Positions 26,818 through 34,806 of a DNA stretch of 37,252 bases are shown in pieces. Made by a program: the position numbers and the translations under genes. Position 1 is the first letter of the stretch. Every line of letters starts with the position of its first letter. The notes below the pieces were generated by a model. That model did not search any database, had not been told where the DNA came from, and worked only from the letters and a program-made list of their open reading frames with translations. Source of the stretch: Propionibacteriaceae bacterium (GTDB lineage: Bacteria > Actinomycetota > Actinomycetes > Propionibacteriales > Propionibacteriaceae); NCBI GenBank assembly GCA_031261455.1, contig JAISJP010000017.1:1-37252 (forward strand). Direction: 5' to 3'.

Positions 26818-28818
26818 TTAGGCGTGGGAGACCTTGCGGTTGACAACCGTCAACGCCACCATGCAGCACATGATGAGCATCCCGGCAAGCAAGGTGGCTG
26901 TGGACGTAGTGGCAATTGCGGTCGTGGCCGTGCTTGTGGTTGTTAGGGTGTAGCCACCCGTCCACGGCAGTTGCTCTGGCATCTCTTGTTGCCCAGCGCC
27001 ACCCGGGTTTCCGGGGTTGCCAGGTCCGCCAGGATTACCGGGGTTAGCTGGAGCATTAACAGTGACGGCGAACTTGTAGATCAGCACGGACCCGTCTTCA
27101 GCCGTCACCTCAACCCACAGGTAGCTGCCGTCGGCAACCGTGCGTGGCGTCCAAGTGGCGGCGAACTCCGCAGTCGGGTCTGCATCAGTCGCCGTGTATG
27201 CGAACCGCATCGTCGCCCTAGAGCTACTCTTCGTAGCAGCAAAGGTGACATTTGTCGCCTCAGTGGACTCCAAAGTGACGGAACCAGCAACTAGGTTGGC
27301 GTCATTGAACGTGGCCTGCGGGGTGCCCAGCGAGTTGACGCCGATACCACCAACGGTGCTGTCGCTCAGAGTGGCGTCACGCGAAGCGGCACGCCACGCG
27401 TACACCTGATTCTGGCCATAGTTGCTAGGCATGTTCGATCCGCTACAGGTGAACGCGATCAAATCGGACGAGCTAATCGAATAAGCGTCGCAGTTGCCGC
27501 TTGACCCATTCGCGTCTCCGTTAGGAGATGACACCAACGTCAATCCGGTGGATGGATTCCACACCCACACTTGACTCCAGCCAGTGCCACCGGTCATGTC
27601 GCTGCTACCCGAAACGAACAAAACGTCGTCGCTGTCGTTGATATACGGACTCCTAACGCCATAGCTCGTACCAGTAAGACCGCCATCGAAGGTGGTGACC
27701 AGAGTGATGCCATCCTCAGGCGTCCAGAAATAGACCTGAGGGGCGCTGTTGCCAGGCAGGAATTCGGTAGCGCGAGAGTTGAAGGTGATGTGTCCTTGGG
27801 AGTTGATCTTTGCGTACTCCGACGGGCTGGTGCCGCCAAGTCCATTGCCATCAGCAGAGATGATCTGAAGACCGTCATCCTCTGTCCACAGATACACCTG
27901 CTGTATGACGCCGTTGGCTCCAGGCAGGTCAGATGCTCTCGAACTGAACACCACAGCACCACTGTCGTTGATGTCCGGCTTGTTGGAGTCGTTGTTGCCA
28001 CCCGTAGTGCCACCGTCGATGCTGGAAAGCAACTGCAATCGATTGTCGCTGGTCCACAGATACACCTGCTCGGCGTTCGGTTGGGCACCGGGCATGTTGC
28101 CCGCCTCTGTGGCGAACACAATGGAGTCGTCAGCGTTGATCTGTGGCTCATAGGAGGCACTTGATGCGCCAGTGATGCCACCATCGGGACTGGAGATGAG
28201 CTTGACGGCATTCGGGTTGTCCGGTTGCCACAGGTACACCTGTTGTTTGTTGACGACCGCACCAGGCATGTTACTTGCTGAACAAACAAACACCACTGAA
28301 CCGTTGTCGCTGATATGCGGGTCGGAGGCGGTTGAAGAAGCGCCGTATGTGCCGTCAGGGCTGGAGATGAGCTTCACTCCGTCGGCTTCCGTCCAGCGAT
28401 ACAGCTGATTCACACTGCCGCTGTAGTAGCCCGGTAGGTTGTTGGCGGCCGACGCGAATACGACAGAGCCGTCTTCGCCGATCTTTGGTGTTGTGGCGTT
28501 GGCTGAGATCCCGGTGATGCCACCGTCTGGGCTGGAGATGAGTTTCACTCCGTCATCCAGTGTCCACAGATACACCTGGACATACCCGTTGGCTCCGGGA
28601 AGGTTGGAGGCCTTCGAGATGAATGTCACGGCACCACTGGAGTTTGCTTCAGCACTTTCGGCTGCCATGCTGGCGGCGCTGACCCCATTTGGGCTGCTGA
28701 CCAGCGTAAGGCCCGGTGGGATGTCTGTTGCGGATGCGGTCGGCTGGGCAATTGGCAGCAAGCCCGACAGCGCACACATCGACGCGAGTAGTAGCGGTAG
28801 TCGTTTCTTAGTTTTCAT
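26818..28818 (-). CDS. LPWTG-anchored beta-propeller surface protein 2
   Basis: 666-residue paralogue of its neighbours. Signal peptide MKTKKRLPLLLASMCALSG, eight propeller-type repeats with the VYLWTxDDGxxLISSPDG core, a cadherin-like beta-sandwich region, a short GNPGGPGNPG spacer, LPWTG, a Thr/Ala-rich stretch with TTTSTATTAIATTSTAT, a hydrophobic helix and RKVSHA. The Thr/Ala insertion between the sortase motif and the membrane helix is absent from the other two. I start at ATG 28818, which gives a perfect signal peptide and the TATGGAG ribosome binding box; the frame is open 17 codons upstream. Closest to protein 1, with which it shares the repeats in the same order. Confidence 0.88.
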   Translation of the reverse strand: MKTKKRLPLLLASMCALSGLLPIAQPTASATDIPPGLTLVSSPNGVSAASMAAESAEANSSGAVTFISKASNLPGANGYVQVYLWTLDDGVKLISSPDGGITGISANATTPKIGEDGSVVFASAANNLPGYYSGSVNQLYRWTEADGVKLISSPDGTYGASSTASDPHISDNGSVVFVCSASNMPGAVVNKQQVYLWQPDNPNAVKLISSPDGGITGASSASYEPQINADDSIVFATEAGNMPGAQPNAEQVYLWTSDNRLQLLSSIDGGTTGGNNDSNKPDINDSGAVVFSSRASDLPGANGVIQQVYLWTEDDGLQIISADGNGLGGTSPSEYAKINSQGHITFNSRATEFLPGNSAPQVYFWTPEDGITLVTTFDGGLTGTSYGVRSPYINDSDDVLFVSGSSDMTGGTGWSQVWVWNPSTGLTLVSSPNGDANGSSGNCDAYSISSSDLIAFTCSGSNMPSNYGQNQVYAWRAASRDATLSDSTVGGIGVNSLGTPQATFNDANLVAGSVTLESTEATNVTFAATKSSSRATMRFAYTATDADPTAEFAATWTPRTVADGSYLWVEVTAEDGSVLIYKFAVTVNAPANPGNPGGPGNPGNPGGAGQQEMPEQLPWTGGYTLTTTSTATTAIATTSTATLLAGMLIMCCMVALTVVNRKVSHA

Positions 28819-28886
28819 GGATGCTCCATATCTAGGGGGACAGGGGAATTGACCTGACAGGGTGGTCACTCAGGTGGTGGTGGAGA

Positions 28887-28975
28887 GAAGTGGATTCTGC
28901 GACTCCGCCTGTTGGCTCCGCGCAGAATGACGCTAAAGAGTTACCCCTGCTGTCATCTGCGCGAAGTCGCAGCAT
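28887..28975. repeat. Palindromic intergenic repeat, copy B
   Basis: Nearly identical to copy A at 24564-24656: hairpins TTCTGCG/CGCAGAA (28895-28901 with 28921-28927) and CTGCG/CGCAG (28957-28961 with 28968-28972). It lies downstream of surface protein 3 and upstream of surface protein 2 on the minus strand, where it would separate their transcripts. Confidence 0.75.
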
Positions 28976-28985
28976 CAATTGCCGC

Positions 28986-30998
28986 TTAGGCGCGAGAAAC
29001 CTTGCGGTTTACAACCGTCAGCGCCACCATGCCGCACATGATGAGCAGACCGGCTAGGGGCGCGGACGTTGGCATCGGGCTACCCGTCCAAGGCAGTTGC
29101 CCTGGAGTTCCCGGCTCCGTGCCGCCGCCGGGGTTGCCGGGGTTGCCAGGCCCACCCGGGTTTCCCGGATCAACGGGGCCTGCCGGAGCGGTGACCGTAA
29201 TAGCGATCTTGTAGATCAGCACACTTGTCGGGTCATCAGCGGTGACCTCGATCCAGACGTAGCTGCCATCAGCCAATGCCTGTGGCGTCCAGGTGGAGCT
29301 GAAAGCTGCTGTCGGGTCGGTGTCGGTAGCAGTGTAGGCGTAACGCAGGGTTGCATCTGCGTGGGTTGCGACTGCGCTCAGGTCGGCGTTTGCGGCCTCC
29401 GTAGGCGTCAGAGTAACAGCTCCAGGCACGATGCTGGCGTCGTTGTACGTTGCCTGTGGGGTGCCCAGCGAGCCGCCCGAGACGCCGCCCGCGGTATAGC
29501 TCGCCAGAGTAGCGTCGGTTGAGCGCGGTGGGAACCGTAGGTATGCCTGCCACTTACCGTTAGGGTTGCCAGGCAGGTCATCTGCAGTGGAACGGAACGC
29601 TATCAGACCGCTGTCCGTGATGGTCGCCTCGTAGGTCTCGCCGCTGGCTCCGGTGGTGCCTCCGTCGGCGCTGGTGATCAGCTCAAGCCCCCCAGCGCGC
29701 GTCCACATATACACCTGAATATCGCCGTACAGGGGATTGCCAGGGAGGTCGGTGGCCATCGACGAGAATACGATAGCGCCGTGGGAGTTGATGCGGGACC
29801 AGATTGAGGCCTCGTTACCTCCGGTGGTGCCTCCGTCAGGGCTGGAGATCAGCTCAAGGCCGCCTGCGCGCGTCCACATATACACCTGAGACGCACCACT
29901 AGCGTTACCGGGCATTTCTGGAGCGTCAGAGTAGAAGACGACAACATCGTTGGCGTTGATCTGCGGCTCCTGGGAGTACCCATTTGCTCCAGTGATGCCA
30001 CCATCCGGGCTGGAGATTAGTTCAACCCCACCCGCTGGTGTCCACAGATACGTCTGGTACCCGCCATTAGCGTTGCCAGGGAGATCGGTGGCATCAGAAG
30101 TGAAGACGATGTTTCCTTGGACGTTGATCTGTGCCTCATAGGACTTTCCCGAGGCGCCGTTGCTGCCATCGGAGGTGGAGATGAGCGTCAGTCCGTCATC
30201 TTTGGTCCACAGATACACCTGATACACCACCGGATTGCCCCCAGGGTTGCCGGGAAGGTTGTTGGCACTCGACGAAAAAACTACAGATCCAGCGGCGGAG
30301 ATCTGTGGGTAGTCGGACTCGCCGTTGCCTCCGACGCTGCCGTCGGGGCTGGAGATGAGTGTTAGCCCGTCATCTTTCGTCCACAGATACACCTGACGGA
30401 CGCCGGGAACACTGCCGGGCAAGTCCGTGGCCGTTGAGGCAAAGACTACGGATCCGTCATCATTGATTTGATGACGTGCAGACTGGCCCAACGCACCGTT
30501 CACCCCGTCAACGCTGGAGACCAGCGTTAGTCCGTCCTCTTTCGTCCAGAGATACACCTGAGCATCGTCGTTGCGTGAGTTTCCGGGAAGATTGTTGGCA
30601 AGAGAGGTAAAAACTACAGTACCGTTCGCGCTTATCTCTGGAGCACCAGAGGACTGAGATCCTCCAGTCGTGCCATCTGGAGTGGAGAGCAGTGTCACGG
30701 TGTTCGGGTTGTCTGGAGTCCACAGATACACCTGGAAGACGTCGGAGGCAACGAAGCCAGGCAGGTTGCTGGCATTCGATTGAAAGACCACCGTACCGTC
30801 CTCGCTGACCCGCGGTCCCGACACAGTCGGACCTTGGTAGGTGAACTCGGCACCATTGGTGCCGTCAGGCGTGGAGACAAGATGAATGCCAGGTGGGAGG
30901 GTGAACGCCGCAGCAGCGCTCTGCTGTGGTGCTGGGAGTATGCCCGCCGCCACACAAGCTGTGATCGCGAGGGCAACAAATCGTTTCTTAGAGTTCAT
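28986..30998 (-). CDS. LPWTG-anchored beta-propeller surface protein 3
   Basis: 670-residue paralogue, the most diverged of the three. Signal peptide MNSKKRFVALAITACVAAG with likely cleavage after SAAA, then eight propeller-type repeats. In this copy they are more regular (DLPGN..., VYLWTKDDGLTLISSPDG and VYMWTRAGGLELISSPDG variants). A cadherin-like region, GNPGGPGNPGNPG spacer, LPWTG, hydrophobic helix and RKVSRA follow. ATG 30998 is chosen over an upstream in-frame start because it opens a proper signal peptide and follows ACATGGAG. It is the first gene of the tandem series, preceded by an AT-rich region likely to hold its promoter. Function unknown. Confidence 0.88.
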   Translation of the reverse strand: MNSKKRFVALAITACVAAGILPAPQQSAAAAFTLPPGIHLVSTPDGTNGAEFTYQGPTVSGPRVSEDGTVVFQSNASNLPGFVASDVFQVYLWTPDNPNTVTLLSTPDGTTGGSQSSGAPEISANGTVVFTSLANNLPGNSRNDDAQVYLWTKEDGLTLVSSVDGVNGALGQSARHQINDDGSVVFASTATDLPGSVPGVRQVYLWTKDDGLTLISSPDGSVGGNGESDYPQISAAGSVVFSSSANNLPGNPGGNPVVYQVYLWTKDDGLTLISTSDGSNGASGKSYEAQINVQGNIVFTSDATDLPGNANGGYQTYLWTPAGGVELISSPDGGITGANGYSQEPQINANDVVVFYSDAPEMPGNASGASQVYMWTRAGGLELISSPDGGTTGGNEASIWSRINSHGAIVFSSMATDLPGNPLYGDIQVYMWTRAGGLELITSADGGTTGASGETYEATITDSGLIAFRSTADDLPGNPNGKWQAYLRFPPRSTDATLASYTAGGVSGGSLGTPQATYNDASIVPGAVTLTPTEAANADLSAVATHADATLRYAYTATDTDPTAAFSSTWTPQALADGSYVWIEVTADDPTSVLIYKIAITVTAPAGPVDPGNPGGPGNPGNPGGGTEPGTPGQLPWTGSPMPTSAPLAGLLIMCGMVALTVVNRKVSRA

Positions 30999-31040
30999 GG
31001 TGTGCTCCATGTATAGGGGAACGATCAAATCGACCGACAC

Positions 31041-31216
31041 ATAAAGTATTGCGGAAACCCCATGAAGCCGTAAATCATTTCACTATAGGCGATATATATA
31101 ATGAAAATGTTTTGGCATGCGGACCTAGAAGCGCGATTGGCTGGAACGCCTACTGCGGAGTTGTGGACCCAGCAGAGCGCCACGATGCGCGGTGGTGGCG
31201 TACGGTAGGAAAACCG
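31041..31216 (-). promoter_or_regulatory. AT-rich upstream region of surface protein 3
   Basis: The stretch 31070-31115 is strikingly AT-rich (TATATATAATGAAAATG on the plus strand) compared with the surrounding DNA. On the minus strand it offers a TATAGT -10-like hexamer about 90 nt before the start codon, but no well-spaced -35 box, so the exact promoter is not assigned. Nothing else is seen in this gap. Confidence 0.35.
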
Positions 31217-31257
31217 AAGCGACCTAGTAGCGCGAATTGTCGGCTACTAGGTCGCTT
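31217..31257 (-). terminator. Strong intrinsic terminator of pknB
   Basis: AAGCGACCTAGTAGC (31217-31231) and its perfect 15-nt reverse complement (31243-31257) form a stem with an 11-nt loop, starting 24 nt after the pknB stop. Downstream on the minus strand is CGGTTTTCC, a short T-rich run. It separates pknB from the surface-protein genes. Confidence 0.8.
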
Positions 31258-31280
31258 TCAGTGGGAGCAGGCCGCTCCAA

Positions 31281-33113
31281 CTACGGAGTTGTCTCCGTCT
31301 CGGTCGGCTCGGTGGTCAGCTCAGTCGGTGGTGGCGGCGGCGGGGCGGTTGTCACCACTACCGGTGGCGGCGTGTACGGCACCTCACGGGCGACCGTCAG
31401 CTTGATCGGATCGGTGCGCTTGGCGATGATGCCCGGAAGCACGCTCTGCTTGACGACGGTACCCGGTGGATACTCGTCGGTCGGTACGGTTTCGGTGGTA
31501 AAGGCGGAGAATCCAAGGCTGTTAGCCAACGCCACGGCCTCCTCTTCACTCATTCCTGTGAGTGTCGGAACCATGGACGAGCCGGTAGCGACGTGCAGTG
31601 TGATCGTGTCCTTGAAGTTCACAGTGGCTCCGGGAGCCGGGATCACACCGGCGACCTGCCCGGTGACGTAGCTCAGCGGCTCTTCGATCGCCGGTTGAGA
31701 GAATATGTAGTTCGGATTGAACCCGAGCGCCACCAATTCGCGTCTCGCCTGATCCTCGGGCATACCGATTATGTTGGTGGGGATGGTGGCTTGGTTCGGT
31801 CCATCGTTGATAGTGATGATGACCGTCGAGCCAATGCGGGCAATAGTGCCCTGCACCGGGTCCTGTTTGATGACTTCACCCTTGGTCTCCGCAGGACCGG
31901 ACGTGTGCCGCACTTCTGCCGTCAGGTGCTCGTTGCTCAGCACCGACTTGGCACCGGTCTCGTTGAGCCCGATCACTTTTGGCACGGTGGCCTGCTCGGT
32001 TTCAGTGCCCCAAGTCTTGTAGACAACCATGCCCAGCGCGGCCACTAGGATTACCAGCAATCCAACAAGGATGGCCGTCGCCCACGAGAACACCCGCTTC
32101 TGCGGCTCATCAGAGTAGTAGGCCTCGTCCTCGTCCACCTCTTCACTGCTGAACGCCGCCAGAGCTGAACCACTCATCAGTCTGGTCTCGGTGTCAATCA
32201 CCGGAGCCACCGGGGCGGGAGGCAGCAACTGCGTCTCACTTTCGTCTGGCACGGTCGCCTGCACTGGGGTGCCGCCCAGCAACCGGTTGACATCGGCGAG
32301 CATGTCGTCGGCGCTCTGGTAACGGGTAGCAGGGTCCTTGGCAAGAGACGTCATCACAATGGCATCCATTGCAGGCGTGACGGATGGTTCAAGCTGGCTG
32401 GGCGGCAGTGGCACTTCGCGCACATGTTGGTAGGCAACCGACACGGGAGAGTCGCCAGTGAATGGGGGACGACCGGTGAGCAATTCGTAAAGCAAACAGC
32501 CGGTGGAGTAGATGTCAGAACGGGCGTCAACGGTCTCACCGCGGGCCTGCTCCGGGGAAAGATACTGGGCGGTGCCGATGACGGCAGCGGTCTGCGTCAT
32601 CGTAGCCGTAGTGTCGGAGACCGCGCGAGCGATACCGAAGTCCATCACCTTGACCACACCATCAGTGGTGATCATCACGTTGGCGGGCTTGATGTCGCGG
32701 TGAATAATTCCCTTCGAGTGCGAGAACGACAGCGCACTTAACACGCCAGTCAGGTACTCAAACGCTGCCGTGGGTGTGATCGGTTGGTCTTGGTGCAGGA
32801 TGTCGCGCAGCGTCTGGCCCTTGACAATTTCCATCACAATGAACGGGATGGAGATGCCGCTGGCCGGATCGATCTGGGCACCCGTGTCGTATACAGACAC
32901 GATGTTCGGGTGGTTCAACCCCGCGGCGGACTGCGCCTCGCGTTGGAAACGAGCTTGGAAGGTTGGATCACTGGATAGGTCACTGCGAAGTCGCTTGATG
33001 GCCACTTCACGCCCCAGACGAGTGTCTTGAGCGCGCCAAACCTCCGCCATTCCGCCCCGGCCGATAACTTCTTCCAGCCGATAACGGTCACCGAGCATCA
33101 TCGGTTGCGTCAT
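31281..33113 (-). CDS. pknB: PASTA-domain Ser/Thr protein kinase
   Basis: Membrane kinase sensing peptidoglycan fragments or lipid II and phosphorylating cell-wall and division proteins. 610 residues: kinase domain about 1-275 with GRGGMAEV, VAIK40, HRDIKPAN (Asp140), DFG158-160, an activation loop containing TATMTQT, and SPEQA. An acidic juxtamembrane stretch precedes one transmembrane helix (342-366). Three PASTA repeats lie outside at about 375-575, and a Pro/Thr-rich tail ends the protein. AGGAAGG lies 7 nt before the ATG. It follows pbpA copy 2 on the minus strand as in other actinobacteria, but after 259 nt and without pknA. It is the only Ser/Thr kinase gene in the window. Confidence 0.95.
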   Translation of the reverse strand: MTQPMMLGDRYRLEEVIGRGGMAEVWRAQDTRLGREVAIKRLRSDLSSDPTFQARFQREAQSAAGLNHPNIVSVYDTGAQIDPASGISIPFIVMEIVKGQTLRDILHQDQPITPTAAFEYLTGVLSALSFSHSKGIIHRDIKPANVMITTDGVVKVMDFGIARAVSDTTATMTQTAAVIGTAQYLSPEQARGETVDARSDIYSTGCLLYELLTGRPPFTGDSPVSVAYQHVREVPLPPSQLEPSVTPAMDAIVMTSLAKDPATRYQSADDMLADVNRLLGGTPVQATVPDESETQLLPPAPVAPVIDTETRLMSGSALAAFSSEEVDEDEAYYSDEPQKRVFSWATAILVGLLVILVAALGMVVYKTWGTETEQATVPKVIGLNETGAKSVLSNEHLTAEVRHTSGPAETKGEVIKQDPVQGTIARIGSTVIITINDGPNQATIPTNIIGMPEDQARRELVALGFNPNYIFSQPAIEEPLSYVTGQVAGVIPAPGATVNFKDTITLHVATGSSMVPTLTGMSEEEAVALANSLGFSAFTTETVPTDEYPPGTVVKQSVLPGIIAKRTDPIKLTVAREVPYTPPPVVVTTAPPPPPPTELTTEPTETETTP

Positions 33114-33372
33114 GAAAATGCCTTCCTGGCTGTTGCCGCACCCACAACTAGCACTTGACTAGCCGAAGCGCCGAGCAACTACCTTTTCCCTATTAGTCTT
33201 CTCTGCTGTTCACAGTTGAAGCCATCGCGCATTTCGCACAGCGAATTGTCACCGCTACCAATGTGCCACAATACCCATTGGACGCCAACTATTGTACCGG
33301 CGGCCCAAGTAGTATCCACTTCAACTCTGGGGTTGTAACGTGGCGATTCGCTGAAATGGTTGTAAGTTCCCA
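33114..33372 (-). other. pbpA-pknB gap where pknA is usually found
   Basis: In many actinobacteria pknA lies between pbpA and pknB. Here there are only 259 nt with no kinase motif in any frame. A 64-codon frame opens at the pbpA stop (TGATG at 33371-33375), but its codons are unlike the neighbouring genes. The stretch more probably carries a pknB promoter; a TACAAT hexamer for the minus strand lies near 33290. Confidence 0.5.
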
Positions 33373-34806
33373 TCAGCGCAGCGCCTCCGCGACGGCCCGG
33401 AATGCCGGTCCGGCCACGCCCCCGCTCCATGACGGATCGCCAGGCTTTGTCTCCTCAACGAAAACGCCAATGGCTACGTGCGACTCCTCAACGAAACCCA
33501 CAAACCAGTAGTATGGCGCCACACCAGTGGCAGACTGGGCCGTGCCCGTCTTGCCGCCGACGGTCAGCCCGTCGACCTGGGCGGGGGTGGCTCCGCCCGA
33601 GGTGGCGTTTTCAATCATCATCGCGGCTAGGATTCCCGCACTCTGTTCACTCAGGGCTTGTCGGATGGGATTTTTTGCGTGAATCGACAACACAGACAGG
33701 TCGGGATTGCGAATCTCGGACACAAAGTATGGTTCCATCAACACGCCATGATTAGCCACCGCAGCGGCCACCATCGTCATCTGTAGCGGTGTGGCGGCCA
33801 CCTCGAACTGACCGATGGCGCTCATCGCCGTCTGTGCCGCGTCAATGTCGGTCGGGAAGTTGGAGCGTGCCGAGCCGATGTCGGACACAAACGTGTCGTT
33901 GAATCCGAACTTTTCTGCCTGACTCTGCAAGGCGCTCGCCCCTAGGGCCATTCCTATGTTGGCATATGCCGTGTTGCATGACACCTTCAAGGCGTCAAGC
34001 ATTGTGATGCGGTCGCCACCGCAACTCTCTCCGTCGAAGTTCTCCAACACGTGCTCCGAGTTTGGCAGTTGGAGTTGTCGTGGCGAATCCACCATCGTGT
34101 CTGGTCGCCATCCCGCCTCCAACGCCGCTGCCGTTGTGACCAGCTTGAACGTCGATCCGGGCGGGTAGATTTCGCGTCCGGCGCGATCCGACATGGGCTG
34201 ACTCGGATCGTCGACAAGTGCGTCCCAGGCCGCCACCACCTGGTTTATGTCGCTGGAGGCCAACAGAGACGGATCGTAGCTGGGGGTGCTGACGTACACC
34301 AGAATCGCCCCGGTGGTGTAGTCGACGGCCACCACCGCGCCCTTGCGTCCCTGCATCGCTTCCCAGGCAGCGGCCTGGGCGGAGGCGTTGATTGTGGTCT
34401 GCACGATGGCTCCAGGGGTCGAACGCCCGGCCAGCGCGTCAAGCACGTTGGTAAACACCTGCGAGTCGGAGGTGGAGGTGAGTTGGGCGTTGTACACCTG
34501 TTCCAGCCGGGAGCGACCGTAGTTGAGCGAGTAGTAGCCGGTTATGGGAGCGTACATGGGCCCGTTGGCGTAGACCCGGCGATTCGCCCACAGGTCAGAG
34601 TCAACCGCCTCCGAGCTGACGATCGCCGTGTTTCCGGCCATCAGTGGGCCACGTGGCCAACCGAACTGTTCTCCGAGCACACGCTGGTTTAGAGGAGAGT
34701 TTGTCAGATCCGGGCCACGGAACAGGTAAGACGCGGTGATGTTTATCAGCAGGGCGAAAAACATCAGACCGGCCACTATGCCGACTCGGCGGATGGAGGA
34801 GTTCAT
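33373..34806 (-). CDS. pbpA: Class B penicillin-binding protein PbpA, copy 2
   Basis: Second transpeptidase, 477 residues, exactly the length of copy 1 at 19462-20895 and on the opposite strand. Transmembrane anchor (about 9-28), STFK, SCN and KTGTA motifs are all intact. Changes relative to copy 1 are scattered and conservative (SQLMARVMDA becomes SQVFTNVLDA; GDDAAMDG becomes GATPAQVDG), with no frameshift. Start ATG overlaps the rodA stop by 4 nt. In this copy pknB follows downstream, so this branch keeps the ancestral order. Whether the two enzymes differ in place or timing cannot be read from sequence. Confidence 0.94.
   Translation of the reverse strand: MNSSIRRVGIVAGLMFFALLINITASYLFRGPDLTNSPLNQRVLGEQFGWPRGPLMAGNTAIVSSEAVDSDLWANRRVYANGPMYAPITGYYSLNYGRSRLEQVYNAQLTSTSDSQVFTNVLDALAGRSTPGAIVQTTINASAQAAAWEAMQGRKGAVVAVDYTTGAILVYVSTPSYDPSLLASSDINQVVAAWDALVDDPSQPMSDRAGREIYPPGSTFKLVTTAAALEAGWRPDTMVDSPRQLQLPNSEHVLENFDGESCGGDRITMLDALKVSCNTAYANIGMALGASALQSQAEKFGFNDTFVSDIGSARSNFPTDIDAAQTAMSAIGQFEVAATPLQMTMVAAAVANHGVLMEPYFVSEIRNPDLSVLSIHAKNPIRQALSEQSAGILAAMMIENATSGGATPAQVDGLTVGGKTGTAQSATGVAPYYWFVGFVEESHVAIGVFVEETKPGDPSWSGGVAGPAFRAVAEALR

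Noticed and set aside
24663..30998. CRISPR-like or satellite array
   Set aside because: Regular repeated strings are in-frame codons for propeller blades with variable non-repeat parts; not direct repeats with unique spacers.
31041..33372. tRNA genes, which neighbour pknB clusters in some actinobacteria
   Set aside because: No sequence in the intergenic gaps folds to a cloverleaf with a TTC-type T loop that I could find by eye.
33179..33373. 64-codon frame starting at the pbpA copy 2 stop (TGATG)
   Set aside because: The stop-start overlap is tempting, but codons are unlike the neighbouring genes (ATA, AGA, AGG; about half A/T third positions), there is no domain and no counterpart after pbpA copy 1.
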